Of a stretch of DNA of 64,000 bases, positions 7,620-15,148 are shown piece after piece (the stretch's first letter is position 1; every line of letters starts with the position of its first letter). Made by a program: the position numbers and the translations under genes. The notes under the pieces are model-generated. The model ran no database searches. It saw only the letters and a program-made list of their open reading frames with translations, and was not told the DNA's origin. The stretch lies in the NCBI RefSeq assembly GCF_000147715.2, contig NC_017934.1:2046001-2110000 (forward strand), in the 5' to 3' direction. The stretch is from Mesotoga prima MesG1.Ag.4.2. Lineage in GTDB: Bacteria > Thermotogota > Thermotogae > Petrotogales > Kosmotogaceae.

Positions 7620-9131
7620 ATGCGCTATTCAAGAGTTAGAACGGTTACAACTGTTGGTTTGAAAGTTCTGGATGTTCTTGTTGAGCTGGATATTGACAGC
7701 AGGGCAGTCATCCAGGAAATGGATATTGTAGGTCTAGGAGACACCGTTATTAAGGAGAGCAAGAAGAGGGTGAAGAGTGCCGTCAAGAATTCTGGGATTG
7801 AGCTTCCAAATGGAAGGATAACTGTGAACCTCGCTCCTAGCGATGTGAAGAAGGAGGGTTCTTATCTTGATCTCCCGATAGCTGTAGGACTTCTCAAAGC
7901 CACTTCAAAGATTAACGCCGACCTATCAGACTTTGTCTTCTTTGGAGAGCTAGGTCTTGATGGAAGCTTGAGAAGAGTAAGGGGAGTATTGCCGATTTTG
8001 CTTTCACTTTCAAGAAGGGCAAAGGGTATGAAGATAGTGCTACCTGCTCCTAACAGACAGGAGGCTTCAATAGTAGACAATTTGACAATATTTACGGCCG
8101 ATAATCTGAACGATCTGGTCGGTTTTCTAAACGGGTATATAGAGAAGTCTCCCATCGCTTATTCGCAGCCAGAACTTGGTAATGTTAGTGGGCCGGACAT
8201 GTCTGAGATCAAAGGTCAGGAGTTTGCCAAAAGAGCTTCCGAAGTTGCTGCTGCAGGTGGTCACAACATCTCTCTTCGAGGTTCACCAGGATGCGGCAAG
8301 ACAATGCTTGCACGCAGGATTCCGTCAATTCTTCCTCCTCTGACTATGGAAGAGGCTATTGAGACAACGATGATTTACAGTGTTGCGGGCCTCCTTGGAG
8401 AGAAAGGACTAATAAAGGAGAGGCCTTTTAGATCGCCGCATCATACTGCATCGACAACGTCCATTGTCGGAGGAGGCAATGACGCAAAGCCGGGCGAGAT
8501 TAGTCTGGCTCATAATGGAGTATTGTTCATGGACGAGTTTCCGGAATTCAGAAGAGATGTTATCGAGGCTCTCAGACAGCCGCTAGAGGATGGAGTGATA
8601 ACAGTGGCCAGGGCGAAGCTAACTGCGACATATCCAGCAAGGTTCATGATGGTTGCTGCTCAGAATCCCTGTCCCTGCGGGTGGTACGGAGATAAAACTA
8701 GAGAGTGTACATGCTCTTGGTATGACATACAGAGGTACAACAGAAAGATCTCGGGTCCAATGGAAGATAGAATAGACATCTTTGTGGATATGCCAAGACT
8801 AGATTTCGACAAGTATATGGAAAACTCGACGACAGAAAGCTCGGACGAAATTCGGAAGAGGGTCATTGCGGCAAGAAAGAGACAGTCGGAGAGATATGAG
8901 GGAATGAGCATATTTTCGAATAGTCAGCTCGGTCATGCCTTGCTGAAAGAATACGTCCCACTCGATACTGCATCGAGATCACTTCTTTCGGCGGCCATGG
9001 ATAAGATGAAATTAACCGCAAGGGCCATTGATAGAGTTCTAAAAGTAGCACTTACAGTTGCCGATCTCGAAGAAAGCAAAGTCGAGGCCAGGCACATTGC
9101 AGAGGCTTTGCAGTATCGAAGAAAGACCTAG
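7620..9131 (+). CDS. comM: ComM/YifB-type MCM-like AAA+ ATPase (Mg-chelatase-like)
   Basis: A 503-residue helicase-like protein; ComM promotes branch migration when transformed DNA integrates. The N-terminal LonC-like domain (about 1-170) is followed by the AAA+ core with Walker A GSPGCGKT near 220, the FRSPHH segment, Walker B with MDEFPEF near 303, and QNPCPCGWYGD with the paired cysteines of the family. The C-terminal helical domain ends LKVALTVADLEESKVEARHI. AGGAGG lies eight bases before the ATG. No other competence genes are adjacent. Confidence 0.95.
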   Translation: MRYSRVRTVTTVGLKVLDVLVELDIDSRAVIQEMDIVGLGDTVIKESKKRVKSAVKNSGIELPNGRITVNLAPSDVKKEGSYLDLPIAVGLLKATSKINADLSDFVFFGELGLDGSLRRVRGVLPILLSLSRRAKGMKIVLPAPNRQEASIVDNLTIFTADNLNDLVGFLNGYIEKSPIAYSQPELGNVSGPDMSEIKGQEFAKRASEVAAAGGHNISLRGSPGCGKTMLARRIPSILPPLTMEEAIETTMIYSVAGLLGEKGLIKERPFRSPHHTASTTSIVGGGNDAKPGEISLAHNGVLFMDEFPEFRRDVIEALRQPLEDGVITVARAKLTATYPARFMMVAAQNPCPCGWYGDKTRECTCSWYDIQRYNRKISGPMEDRIDIFVDMPRLDFDKYMENSTTESSDEIRKRVIAARKRQSERYEGMSIFSNSQLGHALLKEYVPLDTASRSLLSAAMDKMKLTARAIDRVLKVALTVADLEESKVEARHIAEALQYRRKT

Positions 9132-9155
9132 AGTTCATAGTTCAAGGTCTTCATA

Positions 9156-9273
9156 AGAGATCTTACCAGAAGAAAACTAAACGGAATGACGAACAATGAG
9201 TAAACAAGCACCGAAGAGATCTTACCAGAAGAACACTGAACGGAATCACGAACAATGAGTAGACAAGCACCGA
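9156..9273. repeat. Imperfect 59-bp tandem duplication
   Basis: Two adjacent 59-bp copies, 9156-9214 and 9215-9273, differ at four positions. They lie at the 3' end of the minus-strand membrane protein. Since 59 is not a multiple of three, the duplication shifts the reading frame. Confidence 0.9.
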
Positions 9274-9840
9274 CGTGATTCTTCCAAAGTTTGGTAAATA
9301 GACCCATGTTGCAATACCTATTAAGAACAGATAACTGAGACCGAACCATCTGTATCTGGGAGAAAGCTCCGTGCAAATAATAATAACGATACCGGGCAGC
9401 ATTTCTATCAAAGCGACCGTAGAAAAACCGTGGGAAAAAAGAGCGAATCCTACAAATATCAAGCCCACCGATCTTCCAATGATTGAAACCAACTGCCTTC
9501 TCTCAAGAGTGAATCCGGAGAAAAAGACGGCCTTTGCAACAAAAGGAATAAGGATGAAAGAGATCGCGGCGTCGATCGTAAGGGTGTAACTCATACCAAT
9601 ATAAAAGATGGCTAAAACGAAGCTTATTCCTAAAGCCATATTAGATGAAAGGCTGTCGATTGTCTTCTCCCTTTCGTCAAATCCGGGGATTAATCGGAGC
9701 ATCCTCAGTGAAGGAAAGAGGTAGAGGCCCAGCAAGAGTAGAGAATACCAGCCTACCGCCGTCTTAATGAGAGAAACTGATAGGATAATTATGAAGACAT
9801 CAAATATCAAGATACCCGTTTTAAGCAACAACCTAATCAC
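9163..9840 (-). CDS. Multi-pass membrane protein paired with XRE regulator
   Basis: About 225 residues with roughly seven hydrophobic segments, for example GILIFDVFIIILSVSLIKTA and GIVIIICTELSP. The likely start is the GTG at 9840, overlapping the regulator's stop (GTGATTAG); a TTG at 9831 is also possible. Small XRE regulators coupled to a membrane protein are common, but I do not recognise the family. The last residues (about RCLFTHCSSFRLVFFW) are produced by a frame-shifting 59-bp tandem duplication. Removing one copy would restore an ending MKTLNYEL. Confidence 0.7.
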   Translation of the reverse strand: MIRLLLKTGILIFDVFIIILSVSLIKTAVGWYSLLLLGLYLFPSLRMLRLIPGFDEREKTIDSLSSNMALGISFVLAIFYIGMSYTLTIDAAISFILIPFVAKAVFFSGFTLERRQLVSIIGRSVGLIFVGFALFSHGFSTVALIEMLPGIVIIICTELSPRYRWFGLSYLFLIGIATWVYLPNFGRITSVLVYSLFVIPFSVLLVRSLRCLFTHCSSFRLVFFW

Positions 9841-10036
9841 CCTCTTCCAGTTCAAAGAGTTCTTCGACAGTACAGTGAAGAATATTTGCGAGCTTAAGAG
9901 CAAGTTTAACTGAAGGTTTGAATTTCCCTTTTTCGACCGCGATTATTGTCTGCCGGCTTACTCCGGCCATTCTTGCTATATTGTCCTGTGTCATTTCTCC
10001 ATTCTTGAATCTAAATTCCTTCATTCTGTTCTTCAT
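9833..10036 (-). CDS. XRE-family helix-turn-helix regulator, short form
   Basis: About 67 residues, starting at the ATG at 10036 (MKNRMKEFRF) with AGGTGATG upstream. The whole protein is one helix-turn-helix: MTQDNIARMAGVSRQTIIAV, then EKGKFKPSVKLALKLANILH and CTVEELFELEEGD. It resembles small Cro/C1-like repressors. Its stop overlaps the start of the membrane protein gene, so they are translationally coupled. A perfect inverted repeat covering its own -35 box suggests autorepression. Confidence 0.92.
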   Translation of the reverse strand: MKNRMKEFRFKNGEMTQDNIARMAGVSRQTIIAVEKGKFKPSVKLALKLANILHCTVEELFELEEGD

Positions 10037-10053
10037 AGCCATCACCTGGGTCA

Positions 10054-10089
10054 AGTGTACATAATACTTTACATAATGTCAAGTATTAT
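10054..10089 (-). promoter_or_regulatory. Promoter and operator of the XRE/membrane-protein operon
   Basis: On the minus strand TTGACA (10082-10077) and TACACT (10059-10054) are 17 bases apart. Perfect 9-bp arms ATAATACTT (10061-10069) and AAGTATTAT (10081-10089) flank an 11-base centre. They overlap the -35 and spacer, as expected for a repressor site. Confidence 0.75.
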
Positions 10090-10163
10090 AAACATTTCAT
10101 TTTTGTAGCTCAGCCTACTCAAGTAAAGATATAACGTTTGAAGAAAGGAGTAAAGAGTTTCTT

Positions 10164-10192
10164 TTGTCATAACGCATAAGTCACACTATAAG
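10164..10192 (+). promoter_or_regulatory. Intact promoter before the radical SAM remnant
   Basis: TTGTCA (10164-10169), a 17-base spacer and TATAAG (10187-10192). The promoter and the following GGGAGGTG ribosome site survive although the gene is broken. Confidence 0.65.
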
Positions 10193-10237
10193 ACTAAAAG
10201 ACTAGATTGTTTTTGAGATGTTCCGGGAGGTGGATAC

Positions 10238-10671
10238 ATGAAATCGGGAATCTTAGAAAAGATTGATCTTGCTTTCAAGTCTGTGAATCCTCGTCTGTCG
10301 AAGGTCTTTCTGCCATGGACAGTGAGAAATCCAAGATACATTCGTGGTTCTGCCAAGCTCTTGGAAGCATTCAAAGAATCTGAATCGTTGAGAGACTCTC
10401 TCCTTAAGGAAGGATTAGTGGTTCCTCCAATAATGATACTGGGTATCACTAACAGGTGTAATCTCAAGTGCAAGGGATGCTTCGCAAGTGCTCTCGGCAA
10501 CTCCGGAAGGGAAGGGCTACCTACGGTAAAGGGATTATAGACAGCGAAGATTGGGACAAAGTGATTGATCAGGGCAGAGGGCTCGGGATTTTTACTTTTC
10601 TTGTCGCGAGGGGCGAATTATTCGTGAATCCACACGGGTCACATTTTTTGAGTGGTTTGTTTCTTCGGTAA
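10238..10671 (+). pseudogene. Radical SAM protein, frameshifted and truncated
   Basis: The first frame (10238-10540) encodes about 85 normal residues including the SAM [4Fe-4S] motif CNLKCKGC within ILGITNRCNLKCKGCFA. It then runs into a stop. The second frame (about 10530-10620) continues with IDSEDWDKVIDQGRGLGIFT and then FLVARGELF, which fits the next helix and strand of the barrel, so a frameshift near 10510-10545 is likely. After about 10625 no further homology is visible, so most of the usual 350 or so residues are deleted. Nothing functional is expected. Confidence 0.8.
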
Positions 10672-10756
10672 TTCTGTCTTTCAGAAAATAGATAATCTCT
10701 AATGCGTAAAGAGGTTATGAATAGAGCTTTTGGTCGACATACTCTTTCTGATTGTG

Positions 10757-10975
10757 CTACGAAGGAGAACAGGACTGGAGATATTTATATCTAACTTCGT
10801 CACAGAAGAATTCTTCGAGTAATTCATCAGTCGATATTCTTTCGGCTACACCAGATAGGTGCTTGTCGTCCAAATTGTAGCTCTACTGATAAATCATGTC
10901 TAGCCATTCCAGTTTATCAGTTTCAGTCTCTAGAGAAGGAACTCAGTTGAAATACTCCTGATGGTTTATTGGTCC
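10757..10975 (-). pseudogene. Possible decayed gene with two in-frame stops
   Basis: The minus strand reads one coherent frame for about 70 codons interrupted by a TGA and a TAG: segments VPSLETETDKLEWLDMIYQ and YNLDDKHLSGVAERISTDEL, then LEEFFCDEVRYKYLQSC. The amphipathic, charge-rich composition looks coding. I do not recognise the family. It ends just 14 bases beyond the HEPN-like gene in the same orientation. The rest of 10541-10988 shows no gene. Confidence 0.35.
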
Positions 10976-10988
10976 TTAAACGCTGGCT

Positions 10989-11474
10989 TCATTTACCATC
11001 TAAGCGCTTTCCACTGAAGAAAGCAACCTGTCTTTCAAGATGTGAGCATATTGCTTCTATGTCTTCTAGATCTACTCTGTTTTCATCTTCTCGCTCGGGA
11101 TGAAAGGCAAAACGCGGATCCATGTGAACGATCACTCGATCACGACGATTCTTTAGTTTCTTAATTCGTTCTGCAAGGAGGGCTTCCTCTCTATCAAAAT
11201 CGTCCATTATTCGATATAATTCGCGTCGAAAGTGTTTTGGGCAGCCTTGTCGGATATACTCTCGAAAAGTCTTCATGGTGAAGCCGCTGTTGCGTACCAG
11301 TTTGGACGCCCTTATTATAGAGGCATCGAAAAGTGAATCCCTTATCACGGGGTGGGTTGAAGTTTTGTAGAGCTCGATGTCGACCCTGAGAAGATCTGTC
11401 TCGTCTTTAAGAACCTTCAGTCTTACAAGGTAACCCTTTTGCTTTTCCGGTTTGACCATAGAAAGAACATCCAT
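10989..11474 (-). CDS. HEPN/AbiU2-like hypothetical protein
   Basis: A 161-residue helical protein with no signal peptide or membrane segment. Near residue 110-125 it has RDRVIVHMD, an R-x5-H arrangement like the HEPN nuclease motif (R-x4-6-H), in a setting (LKNRRDRVIVHMDPRF) resembling AbiU2-type proteins where the phrase is usually R-x-K-R-x-x-H-x-D. HEPN proteins are often RNases of toxin or defence systems. No antitoxin is intact beside it; only an unidentified remnant lies downstream. The start has no ribosome site but a TATAAT lies six bases before the ATG, suggesting a leaderless transcript. Confidence 0.6.
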   Translation of the reverse strand: MDVLSMVKPEKQKGYLVRLKVLKDETDLLRVDIELYKTSTHPVIRDSLFDASIIRASKLVRNSGFTMKTFREYIRQGCPKHFRRELYRIMDDFDREEALLAERIKKLKNRRDRVIVHMDPRFAFHPEREDENRVDLEDIEAICSHLERQVAFFSGKRLDGK

Positions 11475-11480
11475 ATTTCA

Positions 11481-11486
11481 ATTATA
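11481..11486 (-). promoter_or_regulatory. -10 box placing transcription start at the ATG of the HEPN-like gene
   Basis: TATAAT on the minus strand (11486-11481) is six bases before the ATG at 11474. Transcription would begin on or beside the A of the start codon. No clear -35. Confidence 0.45.
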
Positions 11487-11512
11487 GCTATTTGCGAAGA
11501 ACAAAGCTAGGA

Positions 11513-11543
11513 GAAAAATAAAGAGCGGGAATCACCCGCTCTT
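11513..11543 (-). terminator. Terminator of the caspase-like lipoprotein gene
   Basis: On the minus strand AAGAGCGGG TGATT CCCGCTCTT is followed by TATTTTT. Confidence 0.85.
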
Positions 11544-11565
11544 CACTTACTTTTCAATAATAACC

Positions 11566-12807
11566 TTAAGGTGTCCACTTCGTGTATATCATAGGTTGCT
11601 GAACAGGGCCTGCCACAAAACGCTCTGTCAAAGTCCATGACGTAGTCGAAGGACTTCCACCCTTTATTGCCGTGTAACACTTGTACAACAATGCGGGCAG
11701 GGTGTCTATGGATTTGCTAGAGGCGTAGGATGTGACTTCTGACCAGCCTGTGCCGGTAAAGGAAGAGAGTTTCTGCAGGAAGTCACCCGACCACTCAACA
11801 TACATGTCTGAAGGATTGTAATCCGCCGCGCCACCTGCGCTGTCCCAGTCGGGATAAGCCCCCTTGGTAGCGGTAGTTGTAGTTATTATTATTTCGACAT
11901 TTGGAGGGATAACGCCGGCGGATTTCAGACCCTCAAGCCAGCTACCAGAATGGCAGGATTCGATGATTATGCAGAACTTCACGCCAGAGTGTTCGAGTAT
12001 ATAAGTTCTCAACTGATTTGCGAAGAAAGTCGTTCCCCCGAGATTCATGAGGTTCGTGTTTCCATGCGCAATAAAGTACAAAGTCATATAGTTTACCTTT
12101 TCAGTTGTCAGTAGCTCATCCATTGCGGCTAGAACGGCAATCCAGTTCGGAGCAGCTGCGCCCGAAACATACTTCACGTCACGCACTCTGTCAGTTCCCA
12201 TTATTGTCTTGAAAGCGTTGGACATAAGATCCCGTACATCTCGAGCCTCCGCGTAAAGATTCTGTGTGGGAGTGAGTCCACTGGTAATTACGGCCCCCTT
12301 TATCCTGAAAAACACTTGTGTCCAGTCAACAACAGTTCCAGTGATTATTTCCCTGACATATTTCCACTTGTCCCAAATAACTGCTTTAGCATAGAGATTC
12401 CGATCGCTCAAAGGTGAAACAATGTTTCCGTTAATCGTTGGCCAGCCTTCGGTGTCTTCTTCGAAGATAATCTCGTTTGTCTTTGACACAACGACGAGTT
12501 TCCCAGGGTGATCGTAGAATGCACCGGGAGCTTCATCCAGATAGAAGAAATAACCTGATTCATTTATGCCTTGCAACTGATACTGGAGTTCCTGGCCTCC
12601 AGCCGACTCGGATCCGATGATATCGTCCTGATCGACTTCTCCCAGATATAGGCCGGTAAATGGGCCTTCCGGTTCTCCTTCCTCCTCTATGAACTGAATG
12701 AACTTTCTTGTGGCAGCTACAACAGGGTCTTTTGGAATACAGGAAGATATCATGAGCATTGCAACGAGAGCCGCAACAATAACTATTGATACTCTTTTCA
12801 GCCGCAT
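11566..12807 (-). CDS. Caspase-like (clan CD) lipoprotein
   Basis: A 413-residue lipoprotein: signal MRLKRVSIVIVAALVAMLMI with lipobox SSC, so it is probably anchored on the cell surface side. The central region carries a clan CD cysteine peptidase dyad: His in LYFIAHGNT (about 230) and Cys in IIIESCHSGSWL (about 268). This is the same H-G ... E-S-C-x-S-G pattern seen in legumain/caspase-type peptidases. The preceding MTLYF and FCIIIE strands fit the alpha/beta fold. The substrate is unknown. GGAAGGTG precedes the ATG and a strong terminator follows. The neighbouring exported gene at 13113 has its own terminator, so the two are probably separate units. Confidence 0.75.
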   Translation of the reverse strand: MRLKRVSIVIVAALVAMLMISSCIPKDPVVAATRKFIQFIEEEGEPEGPFTGLYLGEVDQDDIIGSESAGGQELQYQLQGINESGYFFYLDEAPGAFYDHPGKLVVVSKTNEIIFEEDTEGWPTINGNIVSPLSDRNLYAKAVIWDKWKYVREIITGTVVDWTQVFFRIKGAVITSGLTPTQNLYAEARDVRDLMSNAFKTIMGTDRVRDVKYVSGAAAPNWIAVLAAMDELLTTEKVNYMTLYFIAHGNTNLMNLGGTTFFANQLRTYILEHSGVKFCIIIESCHSGSWLEGLKSAGVIPPNVEIIITTTTATKGAYPDWDSAGGAADYNPSDMYVEWSGDFLQKLSSFTGTGWSEVTSYASSKSIDTLPALLYKCYTAIKGGSPSTTSWTLTERFVAGPVQQPMIYTKWTP

Positions 12808-13068
12808 AATATCACCTTCCCGTCATGCGGAGCTTTCCTGTTCATATTCGAGCTGTATGTCAATAAGTCATTGTGCACGCAGATTATAGTATTGAAAGAA
12901 AGATATTTAAGTTTATATTGACTCAACGATCGATTACGTTATAAATTCGATTGTTAGAGTTTTTAGCGTAAGATTCTGTGTTTAATGTGAGTATCGTAGT
13001 AATGGCACAACAAAAAGACAGAAGTAAATCGGCAGCGGTACTTTTAAGAGAAAGCAGATATTTCAAAA
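12808..13068. other. Gene-free AT-rich spacer with promoter
   Basis: No gene. A consensus TATAAT on the minus strand (12898-12893), with only a weak -35, is the best candidate promoter for the caspase-like lipoprotein. Confidence 0.5.
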
Positions 13069-13095
13069 TGAAAAAGAGGGTGTTTCCACCCTCTT
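13069..13095 (-). terminator. Terminator of the RHS-like exported protein gene
   Basis: On the minus strand AGAGGGTG GAAA CACCCTCT is followed by TTTTC. Confidence 0.85.
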
Positions 13096-13112
13096 ATGAT
13101 TATGCATTTTGA

Positions 13113-14006
13113 TCAGTAATACTCAATCTCGCGAGTTTCTTCTTCTTCAACAGTTGCAGTCTCTTTCCAGGTTTCTTTTTCGAGATCAGCAGCGTTCATT
13201 ACATAATAGCCTACTTTATGCATATAGTTTCCCATTGAATCATATTCATACTCGTATACAACGGCCTCTTTCTCTTCACCAAACGCGCTGTCGGATATTC
13301 TCAGAACAACATCGCCCATCTCGTTGTATTCAAGAATAGATTCAATAGGTTCCGGTTCGCTTCCGGGTTCTGCGAACATATACATGTACTCCAGTTCTCT
13401 AATGCTCTGATTCTTAGCGTTATATTCGAAGACTGTTTTTGTCATTACCATGCCCATCATTCCGAATGACTCTTCAATTAGATTTCCGTTGTCATCGTAC
13501 TTCATCGAGATAGTCATTTCAATTTTCTGGCCTTCGCTCATTCCAGATATCTTCTGGGCGATCAGTCTTCCTGCCTCATCATATTCCATGATCAAATTAG
13601 AGTCGCCTTCGGAGTCTTCAACAACTATTCCAGCAATTCTTCCGTTTTCGACCTTTATTTCGTCGACGTTTTCCTCAACACCATTCTCTCTCCCCGATAC
13701 AGAAAGAAGTTTCCCATTACTGTCGTAATTGAAGAGTATTGCACTCTGTTCATTACCGTCTTTGTCATATTCAATCTGCGAAACAAGACTGCCATTCTCG
13801 TTGAAGAAAAGAACACTGTATCCAGAGAGGACGAGCTCCTCGTCGACTCCCAGATCCATTTCGTTCTCCGGGTATAATATTTTTGCTGACTTAACGGGTC
13901 CCCTCAATCCGAAATCCTCGGTGCTCATAGGAATCATAAACTCCGATTGTCCAAGAGCAATCACAGAGAAAACGAGCAAAACCAAAAATAGAGAGATTCT
14001 TTTCAC
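13113..14006 (-). CDS. Exported protein with RHS/YD-like repeats
   Basis: A 297-residue protein with signal peptide MKRISLFLVLLVFSVIALGQ and a GTG start behind GGAGGTG. The mature part has repeated phrases such as YDKDGNEQSAILFNYDSNGK, MEYDEAGRLIAQKI and MKYDDNGNLIEESF, i.e. Y-D-x-x-G-N/K-L, the hairpin repeat of RHS/YD proteins. It opens with LRGPVKSAKILY, matching the common start of small secreted YD-repeat proteins. Such repeats form a long beta sheet; function is unknown. No toxin domain is visible at the C terminus. Confidence 0.75.
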   Translation of the reverse strand: MKRISLFLVLLVFSVIALGQSEFMIPMSTEDFGLRGPVKSAKILYPENEMDLGVDEELVLSGYSVLFFNENGSLVSQIEYDKDGNEQSAILFNYDSNGKLLSVSGRENGVEENVDEIKVENGRIAGIVVEDSEGDSNLIMEYDEAGRLIAQKISGMSEGQKIEMTISMKYDDNGNLIEESFGMMGMVMTKTVFEYNAKNQSIRELEYMYMFAEPGSEPEPIESILEYNEMGDVVLRISDSAFGEEKEAVVYEYEYDSMGNYMHKVGYYVMNAADLEKETWKETATVEEEETREIEYY

Positions 14007-14091
14007 TGCTACACCTCCATGTGCAAAGTTACTATAATCATACAGGAGTTGGATAAAAACGGTATCATTTATCTCTCCTATAGGCGGTATT

Positions 14092-15009
14092 ATGATGAAA
14101 GATTTCTATGTTGATAAGCCCTCTTTTGAGGAGTCAAGACGGATTATGGAGAAGATGTATCACTCGATTCCCGAATCGAGTAATGGTAGGTATTCGCTTT
14201 CAGAACTCAGGCCAATTGAGGAAGTCTACTTTGATTTTTTTAAGAGAGGCGATAAATTGCTTGTTTTGAGAGGCCAAGGAGAGATAATTGGGCATATCCA
14301 CTTTGGGCCACAGAGGGACGAACGGTTTTCTTCCAATTTATCTGGACACATCTATGATCTATATGTCAAGAAAGGGTACAGAGGAGAAGGAGCAGGAAGG
14401 ACTCTTCTTAGGTCTGCTTTGGAGGAAGTTAAGCCTATTTTTCAGACAATTACCGCCAATACCTATAGATTCGGAGCTGGATGGCATATGCTGAAAAGTG
14501 AGGGCTTCAATGAAAAGAGAATTACGTTCAGTACCGATAAACGACTTTCACACTCTAGGATAAATGCCTTCGAAATCTTCCGCGGTCTTCCTGATGATCT
14601 TGGAAAAGTCTTTGTCGAGATCTCTTCTTCTCCTACAATAGTAAAACGCCAGCTTCAAATGACGCCAAGTGAGCTGTTCTTCAATCTGAATGAAATCATG
14701 GACTCTGGAGGTAGAATTCTAATTTGCCGGCAAGATGAAGAAACGGCGGGAGTTCTAATCTATTCTGTCTTCGAAGATCTTATGACTTACAGTCTTCTCG
14801 GATTTATAGAATTTGTTTTTGTCAGCGAACGTTTTCGTCGAATGGGTATAGGAAGAAACCTACTTTCATTCCTAAGTGAGTATCTATTGATTAGGGGGGT
14901 TGAAGAATCCTTCTTTGAATGTGTATTTGAAAGTGATTATCACTTCTGGTCTAGAGCCATTGGTATGAAAGAATTTTCAGTTCTTCTCGAGAAGAAGGTG
15001 GAAAGTTAA
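14092..15009 (+). CDS. Tandem-domain GNAT acetyltransferase
   Basis: A 305-residue protein with two GNAT folds. Domain 1 (about 1-145) has the acetyl-CoA pyrophosphate loop RGEGAGRTLL within LYVKKGYRGEGAGRTLLRSA; domain 2 (about 160-305) has RRMGIGRNLL within FVSERFRRMGIGRNLLSFLS. Both match (Q/R)-x-x-G-x-G/A. Double GNAT proteins include mycothiol synthase and several antibiotic or amine acetylases. The substrate is not predictable. Start at 14092 (or the next ATG, 14095) with AGGCGG upstream. It stands alone between oppositely oriented or separately promoted genes. Confidence 0.85.
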   Translation: MMKDFYVDKPSFEESRRIMEKMYHSIPESSNGRYSLSELRPIEEVYFDFFKRGDKLLVLRGQGEIIGHIHFGPQRDERFSSNLSGHIYDLYVKKGYRGEGAGRTLLRSALEEVKPIFQTITANTYRFGAGWHMLKSEGFNEKRITFSTDKRLSHSRINAFEIFRGLPDDLGKVFVEISSSPTIVKRQLQMTPSELFFNLNEIMDSGGRILICRQDEETAGVLIYSVFEDLMTYSLLGFIEFVFVSERFRRMGIGRNLLSFLSEYLLIRGVEESFFECVFESDYHFWSRAIGMKEFSVLLEKKVES

Positions 15010-15106
15010 GAAGAGAGAAGGATTTCTGAATGAACGTGATGGTCATCTGATCGAATTTGAGTCCTCATCACGATAATTCTGACCAATTTGAGGGATTGGA
15101 AGCTGA

Positions 15107-15115
15107 TGCTATAAT
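15107..15115 (+). promoter_or_regulatory. Extended -10 promoter of the MFS transporter
   Basis: TGCTATAAT is an extended -10 element (TG-n-TATAAT), with TTGAGG 16 bases upstream of the TATAAT. It predicts a start about 30 bases before the TTG codon. Confidence 0.6.
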
Positions 15116-15148
15116 TAATAAGTCAATCAAACTAAAGGAGAATCTCCC

